Shown piece after piece: positions 54,382 through 62,166 of a DNA stretch of 64,000 bases. The DNA is taken from assembly GCA_965222215.1 (NCBI GenBank), contig OZ244931.1:124001-188000 (forward strand), given 5' to 3'. The notes below the pieces were generated by a model. The model saw nothing but the letters and a program-made list of their open reading frames with translations. It was not told where the DNA came from and did no database searches. A program made the position numbers and the translations under genes. The DNA comes from JABJAG01 sp965222215 (GTDB lineage: Bacteria; Pseudomonadota; Alphaproteobacteria; UBA6615). How positions within the stretch are numbered: the stretch's first letter is position 1; each line of letters opens with the position of its first letter.

Positions 54382-55842
54382 ATGAACAATGCGCCCCGCC
54401 TGATCGATTGGCTTGACCGCTTCGACGACGTGCATGTGCTGTGTGTCGGCGACGTGATGCTCGACCGTTTTGTCTACGGTGACGTTGAACGCATTTCGCC
54501 CGAAGCGCCGATTCCCGTGCTTCGCATCGCGCGCGAGGCCCTGGCCGTCGGTGGCGCGGGGAACGTGGCGCGGAACCTTTCCGCACTGGGTGCAAGGGTG
54601 CGCCTGGTGGGTGTGGTCGGAGACGACGAGGCGGGGCGCGCGACCGCCGGTGTCCTGGAATCCGATGAGAATATCGACCTCGCGCTCGTTCGCGACGGCG
54701 CGCGCCCGACAACGGTGAAGACACGGTTTATCGCCGGCGCGCAGCAGATGTTGCGGACCGACGAGGAGGATTCCCGTCCGATAGCAGACGATGTTCTCGA
54801 GGGCGTGTTTTCTGAAGTTGCGCGCGCGCTTGCCGGCGGAACATTCGCGGCGCTGGTGCTGTCGGACTATGGCAAGGGCGTGCTGACGGACGATGTGATC
54901 GCCCGCACGATTGCCGCGGCATCGGAGGCGGGCGTGCCCGTGATCGTGGATCCGAAAGGCGTCGATTTCGCCCGCTACGCCGGCGCCACGCTCCTCACCC
55001 CGAACCGGCGTGAACTCGCCGATGCGACGCGGATGGACACGGCATCGGACGATGAGGCCGAGACCGCGTGCCGCGCGCTGATGGATAGCTGCGCCGTGTC
55101 GGCGGTCATTGCGACACGCGGGTCTCAGGGTATGACGGTCGCGGGGGACGGTGCTCCCGTTCACCTGCCGGCGCTTGCCCGCGAAGTGTTCGATGTCTCC
55201 GGCGCGGGCGACACGGTGGTGGCCACGCTTGCCGCCGGTCTGGGAGCCGGGATGGCGCTGGTCGACGCGGCCCAGCTCGCCAACGTGGCGGCGGGGATCG
55301 TCGTGGGCAAAGTCGGCACGGCCGTGGTGCGGCGGGACGAGCTTTCCGACTCGTTGGGCGGCGGGCCGGGGCTCGGCGGAAAACTCCTGTCGCGCGACGA
55401 TCTCGCGGACCGGGTCTCCCAGTGGCGCGCGCGCGGGCTCGCGGTCGGCTTCACCAATGGCTGCTTCGATATCGTGCATCCGGGGCATATCTCGCTTGTG
55501 GAGCAGGCGAGTGCCGCGTGCGATCGGCTGATCGTCGCGTTGAACGACGATGCGTCCGTTGCTCGGTTGAAAGGCGAAGGCCGTCCGATCCAGCCGGAGG
55601 ACGCGCGCGCGCGTGTCATGGCATCGCTCGCCGGGGTCGATGCGGTGGTTCTGTTCGCGGAAGATACGCCCGAGGCGCTGATCGAGGCCGTTCGCCCCGA
55701 TGTGCTCATCAAGGGTGCTGACTATAAGCCCGACGAAGTCGTCGGGGGGCCATTCGTCGAATCCTATGGCGGCAAGGTTGTGCTGGCGAACCTGGTCGAC
55801 GGGTTCTCGACCACCGGAACGATTGCCCGGATGACCGGCTAG
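54382..55842 (+). CDS. hldE: Bifunctional heptose kinase / adenylyltransferase HldE (RfaE)
   Basis: A 486-residue fusion making ADP-heptose. N-terminal PfkB-type kinase (residues 1-320) has GDVMLDRFVYGDVERISPEAP, AVGGAGNVARNL and the catalytic FDVSGAGDTVVATLA. C-terminal nucleotidyltransferase (345-486) has FTNGCFDIVHPGHISL. Both halves look intact. It suggests heptose in lipopolysaccharide core or in this polymer. No gmhA, gmhB or hldD is in the window. Confidence 0.95.
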   Translation: MNNAPRLIDWLDRFDDVHVLCVGDVMLDRFVYGDVERISPEAPIPVLRIAREALAVGGAGNVARNLSALGARVRLVGVVGDDEAGRATAGVLESDENIDLALVRDGARPTTVKTRFIAGAQQMLRTDEEDSRPIADDVLEGVFSEVARALAGGTFAALVLSDYGKGVLTDDVIARTIAAASEAGVPVIVDPKGVDFARYAGATLLTPNRRELADATRMDTASDDEAETACRALMDSCAVSAVIATRGSQGMTVAGDGAPVHLPALAREVFDVSGAGDTVVATLAAGLGAGMALVDAAQLANVAAGIVVGKVGTAVVRRDELSDSLGGGPGLGGKLLSRDDLADRVSQWRARGLAVGFTNGCFDIVHPGHISLVEQASAACDRLIVALNDDASVARLKGEGRPIQPEDARARVMASLAGVDAVVLFAEDTPEALIEAVRPDVLIKGADYKPDEVVGGPFVESYGGKVVLANLVDGFSTTGTIARMTG

Positions 55843-55849
55843 CTCGCGC

Positions 55850-56311
55850 CTAGACGCGGGGGTCGACCAGGCGCTGGTGCCGGTCGGCGGCGGCCCGGGC
55901 AAATTTCAGCGTAACCGCTTTTCGCCGGCCGGCATGCAGGCCCGTGTCCGGCGCCTGCCTTATTTCTTCCGCACCCCAGGAATCGGCGATCAGGAGGCCG
56001 GTCGTGTCGGGGATCAGGTCGGCGGGAAAATCCGGCGGGACGGCGAAGAAAAGGCGGTCGCAGAAATCTTCGTACTCGGGCCATTTGCCGTCGCTGCGGA
56101 AGTCGGCGACGGTAACCTTCACTTCGACGATAACGATTTCGCCGCTGTCGGAAAGCGCGATGACGTCGGCGCGGCGATGGTTCGCAAGGGTGAACTCGGT
56201 CAGCACCGCGAATCCAAGGTCGAACAGGTGCCGGCATACCCCCCGCGTCGTCGCGACGGTGATTTCGGCGGTTGCGGCGGCTTCCGGTGCTTGTGGGGCA
56301 CTCTCAACCAT
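55850..56311 (-). CDS. mmcB: MmcB-family DNA repair protein
   Basis: A 153-residue PD-(D/E)xK-like protein of the alphaproteobacterial MmcB family, LexA-controlled in Caulobacter. It shows the core RRADVIALSDSGEIVIVEVK with the Asp and Glu-x-Lys of the nuclease fold, and the DFRSDGKWPEY segment. The gene is convergent with hldE, seven bases apart. Confidence 0.87.
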   Translation of the reverse strand: MVESAPQAPEAAATAEITVATTRGVCRHLFDLGFAVLTEFTLANHRRADVIALSDSGEIVIVEVKVTVADFRSDGKWPEYEDFCDRLFFAVPPDFPADLIPDTTGLLIADSWGAEEIRQAPDTGLHAGRRKAVTLKFARAAADRHQRLVDPRV

Positions 56312-56357
56312 TCAGATAACCGTTTGTTAAGAAACGAAATTCGTCACTTTGAAAGGG

Positions 56358-56385
56358 TTGCATCCCGATCGTCGGTCACTATATG
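56358..56385 (+). promoter_or_regulatory. Possible sigma-70 promoter of the small Tat-peptide gene
   Basis: TTGCAT, 16 bases, then TATATG, in an AT-richer gap between mmcB and the small exported-peptide gene. The start of transcription would fall about 60 bases before that gene. Confidence 0.3.
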
Positions 56386-56454
56386 ATGCTTTGTATCGAT
56401 CGGGGGAGGATCGTCGCGGTTCCCGTCAGGGCACCGCTTGTCGACAGGTGAGAG

Positions 56455-56658
56455 ATGACTGACCAACCGACTGAAAACAAGAAAGAATCCCCTGTGCTGA
56501 ACCGCCGTAAGGCGTTGGCGCGTCTGGGACTCGCTGCGGGTGTTGCTTATGCGGCGCCGACCATCGTGCGCCTGGATCGCAGCGCAAATGCCAAGGTTCT
56601 GCCGACGCCGTGTCCTCCGCCTGGCTCAAAGGGCCGCGGCGGACCCTGGTGTAAGTAG
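56455..56658 (+). CDS. Small Tat-signal peptide protein with two-Cys mature end
   Basis: A 67-residue protein. The twin-arginine signal NRRKALARLGLAAGVAYAAP is followed by a possible cleavage site ANA-K, which would release a 21-residue peptide (KVLPTPC... to ...GGPWCK) rich in Pro, Gly and Lys with Cys near each end. AGGTGAGAG precedes the ATG. Tiny Tat-exported proteins of this form occur in related bacteria without a known role. A link to the PqqD protein 35 kb away is only speculative. Confidence 0.7.
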   Translation: MTDQPTENKKESPVLNRRKALARLGLAAGVAYAAPTIVRLDRSANAKVLPTPCPPPGSKGRGGPWCK

Positions 56659-56759
56659 AAACTTTCCGCTCTTCTTTTTTGTCATGACCCTCGCCCATAC
56701 GTTCGGGGCGGGTGACGACGTGTGTTCGTGAGGCTGTTGCCGTCGTGCATACTCGCGCG

Positions 56760-57833
56760 ATGACGTCCGACGAATTCTTTCGTGCCGAGAAGCTGTGTCG
56801 CGAATCAGACTTTGACGCGGCCGCAGAGTTGTTGCGCGGTGTCGTTGCGGCAAGCCCGGAACATGTGGCCGCATGGCGCCGCCTGTCGGAGGCATGCGCG
56901 GCGCTGGGCGAGGCCGATGCCGCGCGCGAGGCCAACGCCCGTGCGAACGCCGTCGAGGCAGATCATTTGAGCGAAGTGGGGGCGTCGCTGCTGTTCCATG
57001 GAGACGGCTTGCGGGCACAATCCTGTTTCGAGCGGGCCCTGGAACTGGATGCGAACTGCCTGAACGCACATTGGCTGATGGGCGAGCTGTTCAGCCGGCG
57101 TGGCGAAACCGAGACCGCGCTTGCGCACTATCGCCGCTGCGTCGAGATCGCACCCGACCGCAGCGGCCCGGCCTATATGATCGCCGCGCTCGGCGGGGCG
57201 GATATGCCGGATCGTGCGCCCGACGACTATGTTGCCGCTTTCTTCGACTGGTACGCGGACCACTTCGATACGCATCTGACCGAGCGCCTCAACTATACCG
57301 GTCCGGAAAAGGTTGCAGACGCGCTCCGCGCGGCGCGGCGCGACAAGCTGGGCGACGTGCTCGATCTCGGCTGCGGCACCGGCCTGAGCGGACTGGCCCT
57401 CGCCGATCATTGCGAACGGCTGACCGGAGTGGATCTTTCCGAAGCCATGCTTGCGCGCGCCGGACAGACGGGCGTCTACGACGAACTGGTGCAAGGCGAG
57501 ATTCTCGATATTCTCATGTCGCGAAAGCCGTCGACGTTCGATGCGGCCGTGGCGGCGGATGTCCTCGTCTATATCGGCGCGCTGGAAGCGCTGCTCGGGC
57601 GAGTTCACGAGGTGTTGCGCGCTGGCGGCGTGTTTGTCGCGTCCTTTGAAGAGGCCGATACCGGTGAGGATTGGCAACTCGGATCCGCGGGGCGTTACCG
57701 GCACGCGGTGCCTTATCTGGAGCGGACAGGCCTTGGCGCGGGGTTTTCAAACACAACGGTGCGGGCGACCAGCCTGCGCGAAGAATACGGCGAGCCGGTT
57801 TCGAGCCTGCTGGCGGTGTTTGAGAAGGGCTGA
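56760..57833 (+). CDS. TPR-repeat methyltransferase
   Basis: A 357-residue protein: three tetratricopeptide-type repeats (residues 5-140, such as LNAHWLMGELFSRRGETETALAHYRR) and a class I SAM methyltransferase (DVLDLGCGTGLSGLALAD, then GVDLSEAMLARA). The target is unknown; TPR-fused enzymes often act on proteins or lipids. The ATG at 56760 has no clear ribosome site; a GTG at 56712 is the alternative. A strong terminator follows. Confidence 0.83.
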   Translation: MTSDEFFRAEKLCRESDFDAAAELLRGVVAASPEHVAAWRRLSEACAALGEADAAREANARANAVEADHLSEVGASLLFHGDGLRAQSCFERALELDANCLNAHWLMGELFSRRGETETALAHYRRCVEIAPDRSGPAYMIAALGGADMPDRAPDDYVAAFFDWYADHFDTHLTERLNYTGPEKVADALRAARRDKLGDVLDLGCGTGLSGLALADHCERLTGVDLSEAMLARAGQTGVYDELVQGEILDILMSRKPSTFDAAVAADVLVYIGALEALLGRVHEVLRAGGVFVASFEEADTGEDWQLGSAGRYRHAVPYLERTGLGAGFSNTTVRATSLREEYGEPVSSLLAVFEKG

Positions 57834-57841
57834 AAAAAGAA

Positions 57842-57867
57842 ACGCCCGGCCGGAGCCGGGCGTTTTT
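57842..57867. terminator. Bidirectional Rho-independent terminator
   Basis: Arms acgcccggc and gccgggcgt enclose the tetraloop cgga, followed by TTTTT on the plus strand and preceded by an A-run that gives U-residues on the minus strand. It can stop both the methyltransferase transcript and the convergent DJ-1-like transcript. Confidence 0.92.
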
Positions 57868-57891
57868 CTAAACCTACAAGCGGTTGCCGCG

Positions 57892-58449
57892 TTAGGCAGC
57901 CTGCTGCACGTCCTTCCCGTCGACGAGGTCGAGAAAGGCCTCGAGGCGGGCGGCGCCGGACGATTCGGTGATCGCCGTGATGAGCTTTCCATCAACAACC
58001 ATGTTCTGGTCGGCTTCCCAGTTGGCGCCGGCGCGTGCCAGTTCCTCGCCCGCCTCCGGGTCCGCCGCGATCTGGCGGGCCGCGGCGACGCCGGCCGGGG
58101 CCAGCAGACGAACCGCATCGCCGATCACGAGGACCGGCTGATCGGCGTCCATGAAGGCCGCGATCAGGCGCTTGGTGTGCGGATTTTCCAGAAGGGTATC
58201 GGCGCTGTTCTTGCCGTCGGGAAGGATCAACCCGTCATAGTCGGCGGCCAATGCATCGGCGATATCTTCGTCGGCCATGAAATGGTGGCCCCAGGCGCCG
58301 TCATGCCAACCCTGGACGAGGCCGCTATCGGGCGAGATCACTTTGACCTTGCGGCCGCGTCCGAGAAGAGTTTTCTGGGTATCGGTAAACGTCGTCTCTG
58401 CAAATCCGGCAGCGGCGAGTATTGCAATTGGAAGTTTTTCTTGAGCCAT
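57892..58449 (-). CDS. DJ-1/PfpI-like protein lacking the catalytic Cys
   Basis: A 185-residue PfpI-fold protein: IAILAAAGFAETTFTDTQ, VKVISPDSG, and a nucleophile-elbow stretch. Where active members have ICHGP-like residues this protein reads VIGDAVRLLAPAGVA, so the Cys is replaced by Gly and the His by Asp. It likely lacks protease or glyoxalase activity. GGAG nine bases upstream fixes the ATG at 58449. Confidence 0.83.
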   Translation of the reverse strand: MAQEKLPIAILAAAGFAETTFTDTQKTLLGRGRKVKVISPDSGLVQGWHDGAWGHHFMADEDIADALAADYDGLILPDGKNSADTLLENPHTKRLIAAFMDADQPVLVIGDAVRLLAPAGVAAARQIAADPEAGEELARAGANWEADQNMVVDGKLITAITESSGAARLEAFLDLVDGKDVQQAA

Positions 58450-58677
58450 ATTTAAGCACTCCATGGTTGTGGCGCGCGCCTTCGGCGAAATAGAGCCGGG
58501 ACAGACAGCGCACCAATGGCAAGCTCGTACCGGGCACGCATGCTTTCGCGCAATCCGATAGGCTTGCTCGTTCGGAATAGGTCACGTGTATATCGCGCGG
58601 ACCGAGACCGGGATGTCGATGATGGTCAATATGTAAGAACCGCGGCGGGCCAAGTCAATCAGGCCCGATCCCGTGTG

Positions 58678-58705
58678 CGGTTTCGCCGCATATGCGGCGA
58701 AACCG
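58678..58705. repeat. Perfect 28-bp palindrome downstream of the bactofilin gene
   Basis: Two 14-base arms (cggtttcgccgcat and its exact complement) meet without a spacer, 16 bases after the bactofilin stop. It may end that transcript, although no U-run follows, or be a protein-binding site. Confidence 0.7.
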
Positions 58706-58721
58706 TCAGGTCACAGGCCGG

Positions 58722-59294
58722 TCAGGCGCTTTGTGCTGCGCGTGCGGGACTTTGTTGCGTCGACTTGGCGATCGGGACGGCGCCTTCCTCGCGGGTGATC
58801 GTGCCCGCGATTTCGCCTCCGGATTCGACCTCTATCCGGCCGTACTTCACGGTGCCGGTGACATGGCCGCCGGAGCGGATCTGCAGTACGCCGGTGACAG
58901 TCAGTTCGCCGTCGAACTTGCCATGAATCTCCGCATCCGTGACGTTCGCGGTACCGCTGTATGTGCCGCCCTCCGCGATCTCCAGAACTTCGCTGTTGAG
59001 GGTGGCCTCGACCGTGCCCTCGACGACGAGGGTGTCGCAATCCGAGACTTCGCCCTTGAGCTTGATGCCGGGACCGACCGTCATGCGCGCGCCGACACTG
59101 CGCTGCTGGCGGGTCGGTTCGAGGTTTCGCCGCGCCGGCTGGCCGCTCAGGGGAACCGGGGGAATTTCGTCCAGGCCGCGGGCCGGTGTCGTGCCCGTCT
59201 GATCCGCTTCGCTCATGTCTGTTTTCCTGTCCGGGCCCGACTCGGTCGATGTCGTCTCGCCGTTGCCGCCCGTTTGTCTTCGTTTCAAGAACAC
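58722..59294 (-). CDS. Bactofilin family cytoskeletal protein
   Basis: A 190-residue bactofilin. The central right-handed beta-helix is seen as repeated GEVSDCDTLVVEGTVEATLNS-like turns (residues 80-165), flanked by disordered ends rich in Gln, Thr and Pro. Bactofilins polymerise without nucleotides and organise cell shape or stalk and EPS machinery. A later in-frame Met at MSEADQTG is an alternative start. Confidence 0.9.
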   Translation of the reverse strand: MFLKRRQTGGNGETTSTESGPDRKTDMSEADQTGTTPARGLDEIPPVPLSGQPARRNLEPTRQQRSVGARMTVGPGIKLKGEVSDCDTLVVEGTVEATLNSEVLEIAEGGTYSGTANVTDAEIHGKFDGELTVTGVLQIRSGGHVTGTVKYGRIEVESGGEIAGTITREEGAVPIAKSTQQSPARAAQSA

Positions 59295-59471
59295 TTTATC
59301 TCAACTCGATGTTGTAGCGTTATGCCAATTCGCAGCACCTAGACGCTGCCGGCATCTCGATATTCCATCTTTCGCATCGCATTGGAGCGATGTCGTGACA
59401 GGCGGGTGGCGATTTGACGGAAAGGGCGTGTCCCGGAATGACACGACCAGTACCGGGACAGACAAACGCCA

Positions 59472-59497
59472 ATCCCGGCTCCAGGGGGAGCCGGGAT
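59472..59497 (-). terminator. Terminator-like hairpin after the small exported-protein gene
   Basis: An 11-bp stem (atcccggctcc / ggagccgggat) with loop aggg lies 34 bases after the stop of the minus-strand gene. The following U-residues are few. A further TGTCCCGG / CCGGGACA pair sits just beyond. Confidence 0.6.
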
Positions 59498-59531
59498 CGG
59501 TCGCGTTGTTCCAGGAAAGAGAAGCTTCAGG

Positions 59532-59909
59532 CTACTTTTCGATGGCCCGAACGAACCAAGGGCCGGTCGCCTGAATCTTGAACTTCACATCTCCGCCGCG
59601 CACGGTCGTAACCCCGCCCACCATCGGCGGCGCCTGGGTGTCGGTGCGCTCCTGCGGCGGTCCGGCGACAAGTTCGACATTGGTCGCGCCATCCAGCACG
59701 GACAGCTGGAACTGGCCGCCCGTGGCGCGCCAGCGAATTTCGATCGGTCCGTTCGTGGCGACCACATCGCTCAGGTGGTCGTCATTGCTTCCCAGCGACC
59801 AGACAACTTTATCCTGGGCAAATGCCGACGATGCGGCAAAGGAAAGCGTGGCGACCGCGACAGCAAGTGCCAGAAGAAGGGCGTGAACTTTGTGGTGAAA
59901 AAGGCTCAT
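59532..59909 (-). CDS. Small exported hypothetical protein
   Basis: A 125-residue protein with a clear signal peptide (hydrophobic core LLLALAVAVATLSFAASSAFA, cut before QDKVVW). The mature 90 residues look beta-rich (PIEIRWRATGGQFQLSVLDG). No family was recognised. A sigma-54-like box lies about 170 bases upstream, suggesting regulated expression. Confidence 0.68.
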   Translation of the reverse strand: MSLFHHKVHALLLALAVAVATLSFAASSAFAQDKVVWSLGSNDDHLSDVVATNGPIEIRWRATGGQFQLSVLDGATNVELVAGPPQERTDTQAPPMVGGVTTVRGGDVKFKIQATGPWFVRAIEK

Positions 59910-60077
59910 GATTTCATCTCGTCAGTTTGGTTGGATCGTTCGTGTCTCAATTGCGACACAGCTGACTTCGCTCCCAACGGCGCTATCCCCATAGCGCATA
60001 TCATACTACCAATTGCGGCCCTGTTAAAATTGGTTAACGCTTCATTATGCAACAGGTTCCGCGCTATGCCCCGATCA

Positions 60078-60093
60078 ACGCAACTTGCGTGCC
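60078..60093 (-). promoter_or_regulatory. Sigma-54-like promoter downstream of tRNA-Arg
   Basis: On the minus strand the sequence TGGCACGCAAGTTGCG fits TGGCACGnnnnTTGC exactly. It starts four bases after the encoded CCA end of tRNA-Arg and reads toward the small exported protein, with a predicted start near 60067 and a leader of about 157 bases. Confidence 0.55.
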
Positions 60094-60096
60094 AAA

Positions 60097-60174
60097 GTGG
60101 CGCGCCCGACAGGATTCGAACCTGTGACCTTCGGCTTCGGAGGCCGACACTCTATCCAGCTGAGCTACGGGCGC
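60097..60174 (-). tRNA. tRNA-Arg (anticodon CCG)
   Basis: A complete cloverleaf on the minus strand: acceptor GCGCCCG pairing with CGGGCGC, D-arm GTAGCTCAGCTGGATAGAG, anticodon loop CTCCGAA, T-arm ACAGGTTCGAATCCTGT, discriminator G and encoded CCA. Confidence 0.97.
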
Positions 60175-60298
60175 TTCACGGCGCGGACCATTGCGCCAAT
60201 CCCGCTCTGCGTCAAGCATACGTTGGCGAAACGCCCGTGCGTCGCCATATTCTTCGTGCAGCGGGCGTTTTCGCCAATGAATAAGACAGGAGACTGAA

Positions 60299-60709
60299 AT
60301 GGCCGGCGACAAAGACACAAAAATCGAGAAAACCGACGAGGAATGGCGCGCGCAGCTTACCCCTGAGCAGTATCAGATTACGCGCCAGGCGGGGACCGAA
60401 CCGGCATTTTCCGGCAAATACAACGATTCCAAGGAACCCGGTGTGTTTCATTGTGTCTGTTGCGGTACCGCGTTGTTCAACTCGGACGAGAAGTTCGATT
60501 CCGGCACGGGCTGGCCCAGTTTCTGGAAGCCGGTGTCCGACGATGCGGTCGAAACGCATGTCGATCGTTCCTATGGCATGGTCCGCAACGAAGTCGTTTG
60601 CGCAAAGTGCGACGCGCATCTGGGTCATGTTTTCCCGGACGGGCCGCCACCGACCGGTTTGCGGTTTTGCATGAATTCGGCGTCGCTGGACCTCAAGCCG
60701 AAGGATTAG
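60299..60709 (+). CDS. msrB: Peptide-methionine (R)-S-oxide reductase MsrB
   Basis: A 136-residue methionine sulfoxide reductase. Zinc ligands C52/C55 and C101/C104 are present, with FDSGTGWPSFW and the catalytic Cys 124 in GLRFCMNSASL. The catalytic residue is Cys, not selenocysteine. AGGAG precedes the ATG. It repairs oxidised proteins in the cytoplasm. Confidence 0.96.
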   Translation: MAGDKDTKIEKTDEEWRAQLTPEQYQITRQAGTEPAFSGKYNDSKEPGVFHCVCCGTALFNSDEKFDSGTGWPSFWKPVSDDAVETHVDRSYGMVRNEVVCAKCDAHLGHVFPDGPPPTGLRFCMNSASLDLKPKD

Positions 60710-60723
60710 GGCATACCTGCGCC

Positions 60724-61035
60724 CTAGAAGTGCTCCGAGCGGATCACCTCGACATCCGAAATGGCGACAATCCCGATCTGGCGTTCCACGACCGCATAAA
60801 TCTGGTCGAGCGTTTCGTCCAGACGCGACGGGTCGAGGATGCAGACGATCGCGACCATGTGGCCGGCCGCGCTGACCAGGCCGTTGCGATCCCACACCCC
60901 GTCCTGGCCGCGCCCGCCCTGTGCGGGGAACACCGTGTATCCGTGAACGCCGGCGCGATCCAGGACGTCGGTCAACCGTCGGGCGACGACACGCTCGATG
61001 ATGATCTCGATCCGCTTTTTCCGATGCAGTTCCAT
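60724..61035 (-). CDS. PII-like signalling protein (SbtB type)
   Basis: A 103-residue PII-fold protein with a ferredoxin-like core (KRIEIIIERVVARRLTDVLDRAGVHGYTVFP) and a T-loop region GGRGQDGVWDRNGLVSA lacking the uridylylated Tyr pattern of GlnB. It follows the SbtA-like gene by 31 bases on the same strand, the arrangement of cyanobacterial sbtA-sbtB, where SbtB binds adenine nucleotides and gates the transporter. Confidence 0.85.
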   Translation of the reverse strand: MELHRKKRIEIIIERVVARRLTDVLDRAGVHGYTVFPAQGGRGQDGVWDRNGLVSAAGHMVAIVCILDPSRLDETLDQIYAVVERQIGIVAISDVEVIRSEHF

Positions 61036-61066
61036 GTGTTCACTCCAATGGGGCGACGGCCCCGGT

Positions 61067-62050
61067 TCAGGTCACCATTGCCGCGGCCGCCGCATAGAGA
61101 GGGATGCCGACGGCAAGATTGAAGGGAAACGTTACGCCGAGCGACATTGTCGCATAGATGGCGGGCCGGGCCTCGGGCAGGGCGATCCGCATGGCGGCGG
61201 GCACAGCAATATAGGACGCGCTGGCCGCCAGCGTGACCAGCAAGGCCGCGTTCCCGGTGCTTATGCCCATCACGCTGACGGCGGCGAGCGCGACAGCGGC
61301 GGAAATCAGCGGCATGTACATACCGAACAGGATCGTCTGCACACCCAGGGCCCCCCGGCTGCCGCGAAGCCCGCGACCGGCGATCAGGCCCATATCGAGC
61401 AGGAACAGCGCCAGCACGCCCTTGAAGGGGTCGACGATGAAGGGAGCCATTGTCAGCAACCCCTCTTCTCCCGTGATCCAGCCGATGAAGAAAGCGCCGA
61501 CGAGTACGACGATCGAGCCGTTGAGCAGGATTTCCTGGAACATCGATGCGCCGTTGCCGGTCCGGCCTTCGGATTTCGCTTCGTGCCGCCGGGCCAGCCA
61601 GATGCCGGTCAGGATCGCCGGCGCTTCCATGGCGGCGGCCACTGCCACCAGGTAGCCGTCGAACAGGATCGCCTGGCTGCGCAGAAACTCGTTGGCGGCG
61701 ATAAAGGTGACGATGCTGATCGACCCGTAGTGCGCGGCGACGGCGGCGGCATCGACCTTCGGGAGGGGGCTGGTGAGGCGGAGCAGCGCGAACGCCACGA
61801 CCGGCAAGGCAAAACTCAGGATCACGCCGGCGCCGATCATCATCAGGAGCTCGGCGTCCAGCCCGGCGCGCGCGACTTCGGCGCCGCCTTTGAAGCCGAT
61901 GGCGAGCATCAGGTAGAGCGACAGGGCTTTGGCGAACGGCTCCGGAATATTCAGATCCGACCGCGCGAGAGCCGCGGCGAGCCCGAGCACGAAGAACAGG
62001 ACCATGGGTGACAGCAGGTTTGCCGCCAGAACTCCGATCACGCCGTCCAT
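61067..62050 (-). CDS. sbtA: Sodium-dependent bicarbonate transporter SbtA family
   Basis: A 327-residue membrane protein with ten or so helices of the SbtA family. Typical blocks are MVLFFVLGLAAALARSDLNIPEPFAK, AHYGSISIVTFIAA and MEAPAILTGIWLA. The ATG at 62050 follows an AGG-rich site. It likely imports bicarbonate with sodium; bicarbonate would feed carboxylases in a heterotroph as no RuBisCO gene is in view. Confidence 0.9.
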   Translation of the reverse strand: MDGVIGVLAANLLSPMVLFFVLGLAAALARSDLNIPEPFAKALSLYLMLAIGFKGGAEVARAGLDAELLMMIGAGVILSFALPVVAFALLRLTSPLPKVDAAAVAAHYGSISIVTFIAANEFLRSQAILFDGYLVAVAAAMEAPAILTGIWLARRHEAKSEGRTGNGASMFQEILLNGSIVVLVGAFFIGWITGEEGLLTMAPFIVDPFKGVLALFLLDMGLIAGRGLRGSRGALGVQTILFGMYMPLISAAVALAAVSVMGISTGNAALLVTLAASASYIAVPAAMRIALPEARPAIYATMSLGVTFPFNLAVGIPLYAAAAAMVT

Positions 62051-62166
62051 CGATCCTGCCCCCTGGCGCCTGCGGCGCCGCCACATCCCTTGCCGGGCTG
62101 CGGGACCCGGCGTTCAAGCTTCCTACAGTTGCGCGGGATCGCGCAAACGGTTGCGATGCCGCGCGC

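Noticed and set aside
20138..55850. Exosortase/PEP-CTERM system
   Set aside because: Several partner-type genes are present, but no exosortase and no PEP-CTERM sorting signal was found in the window.
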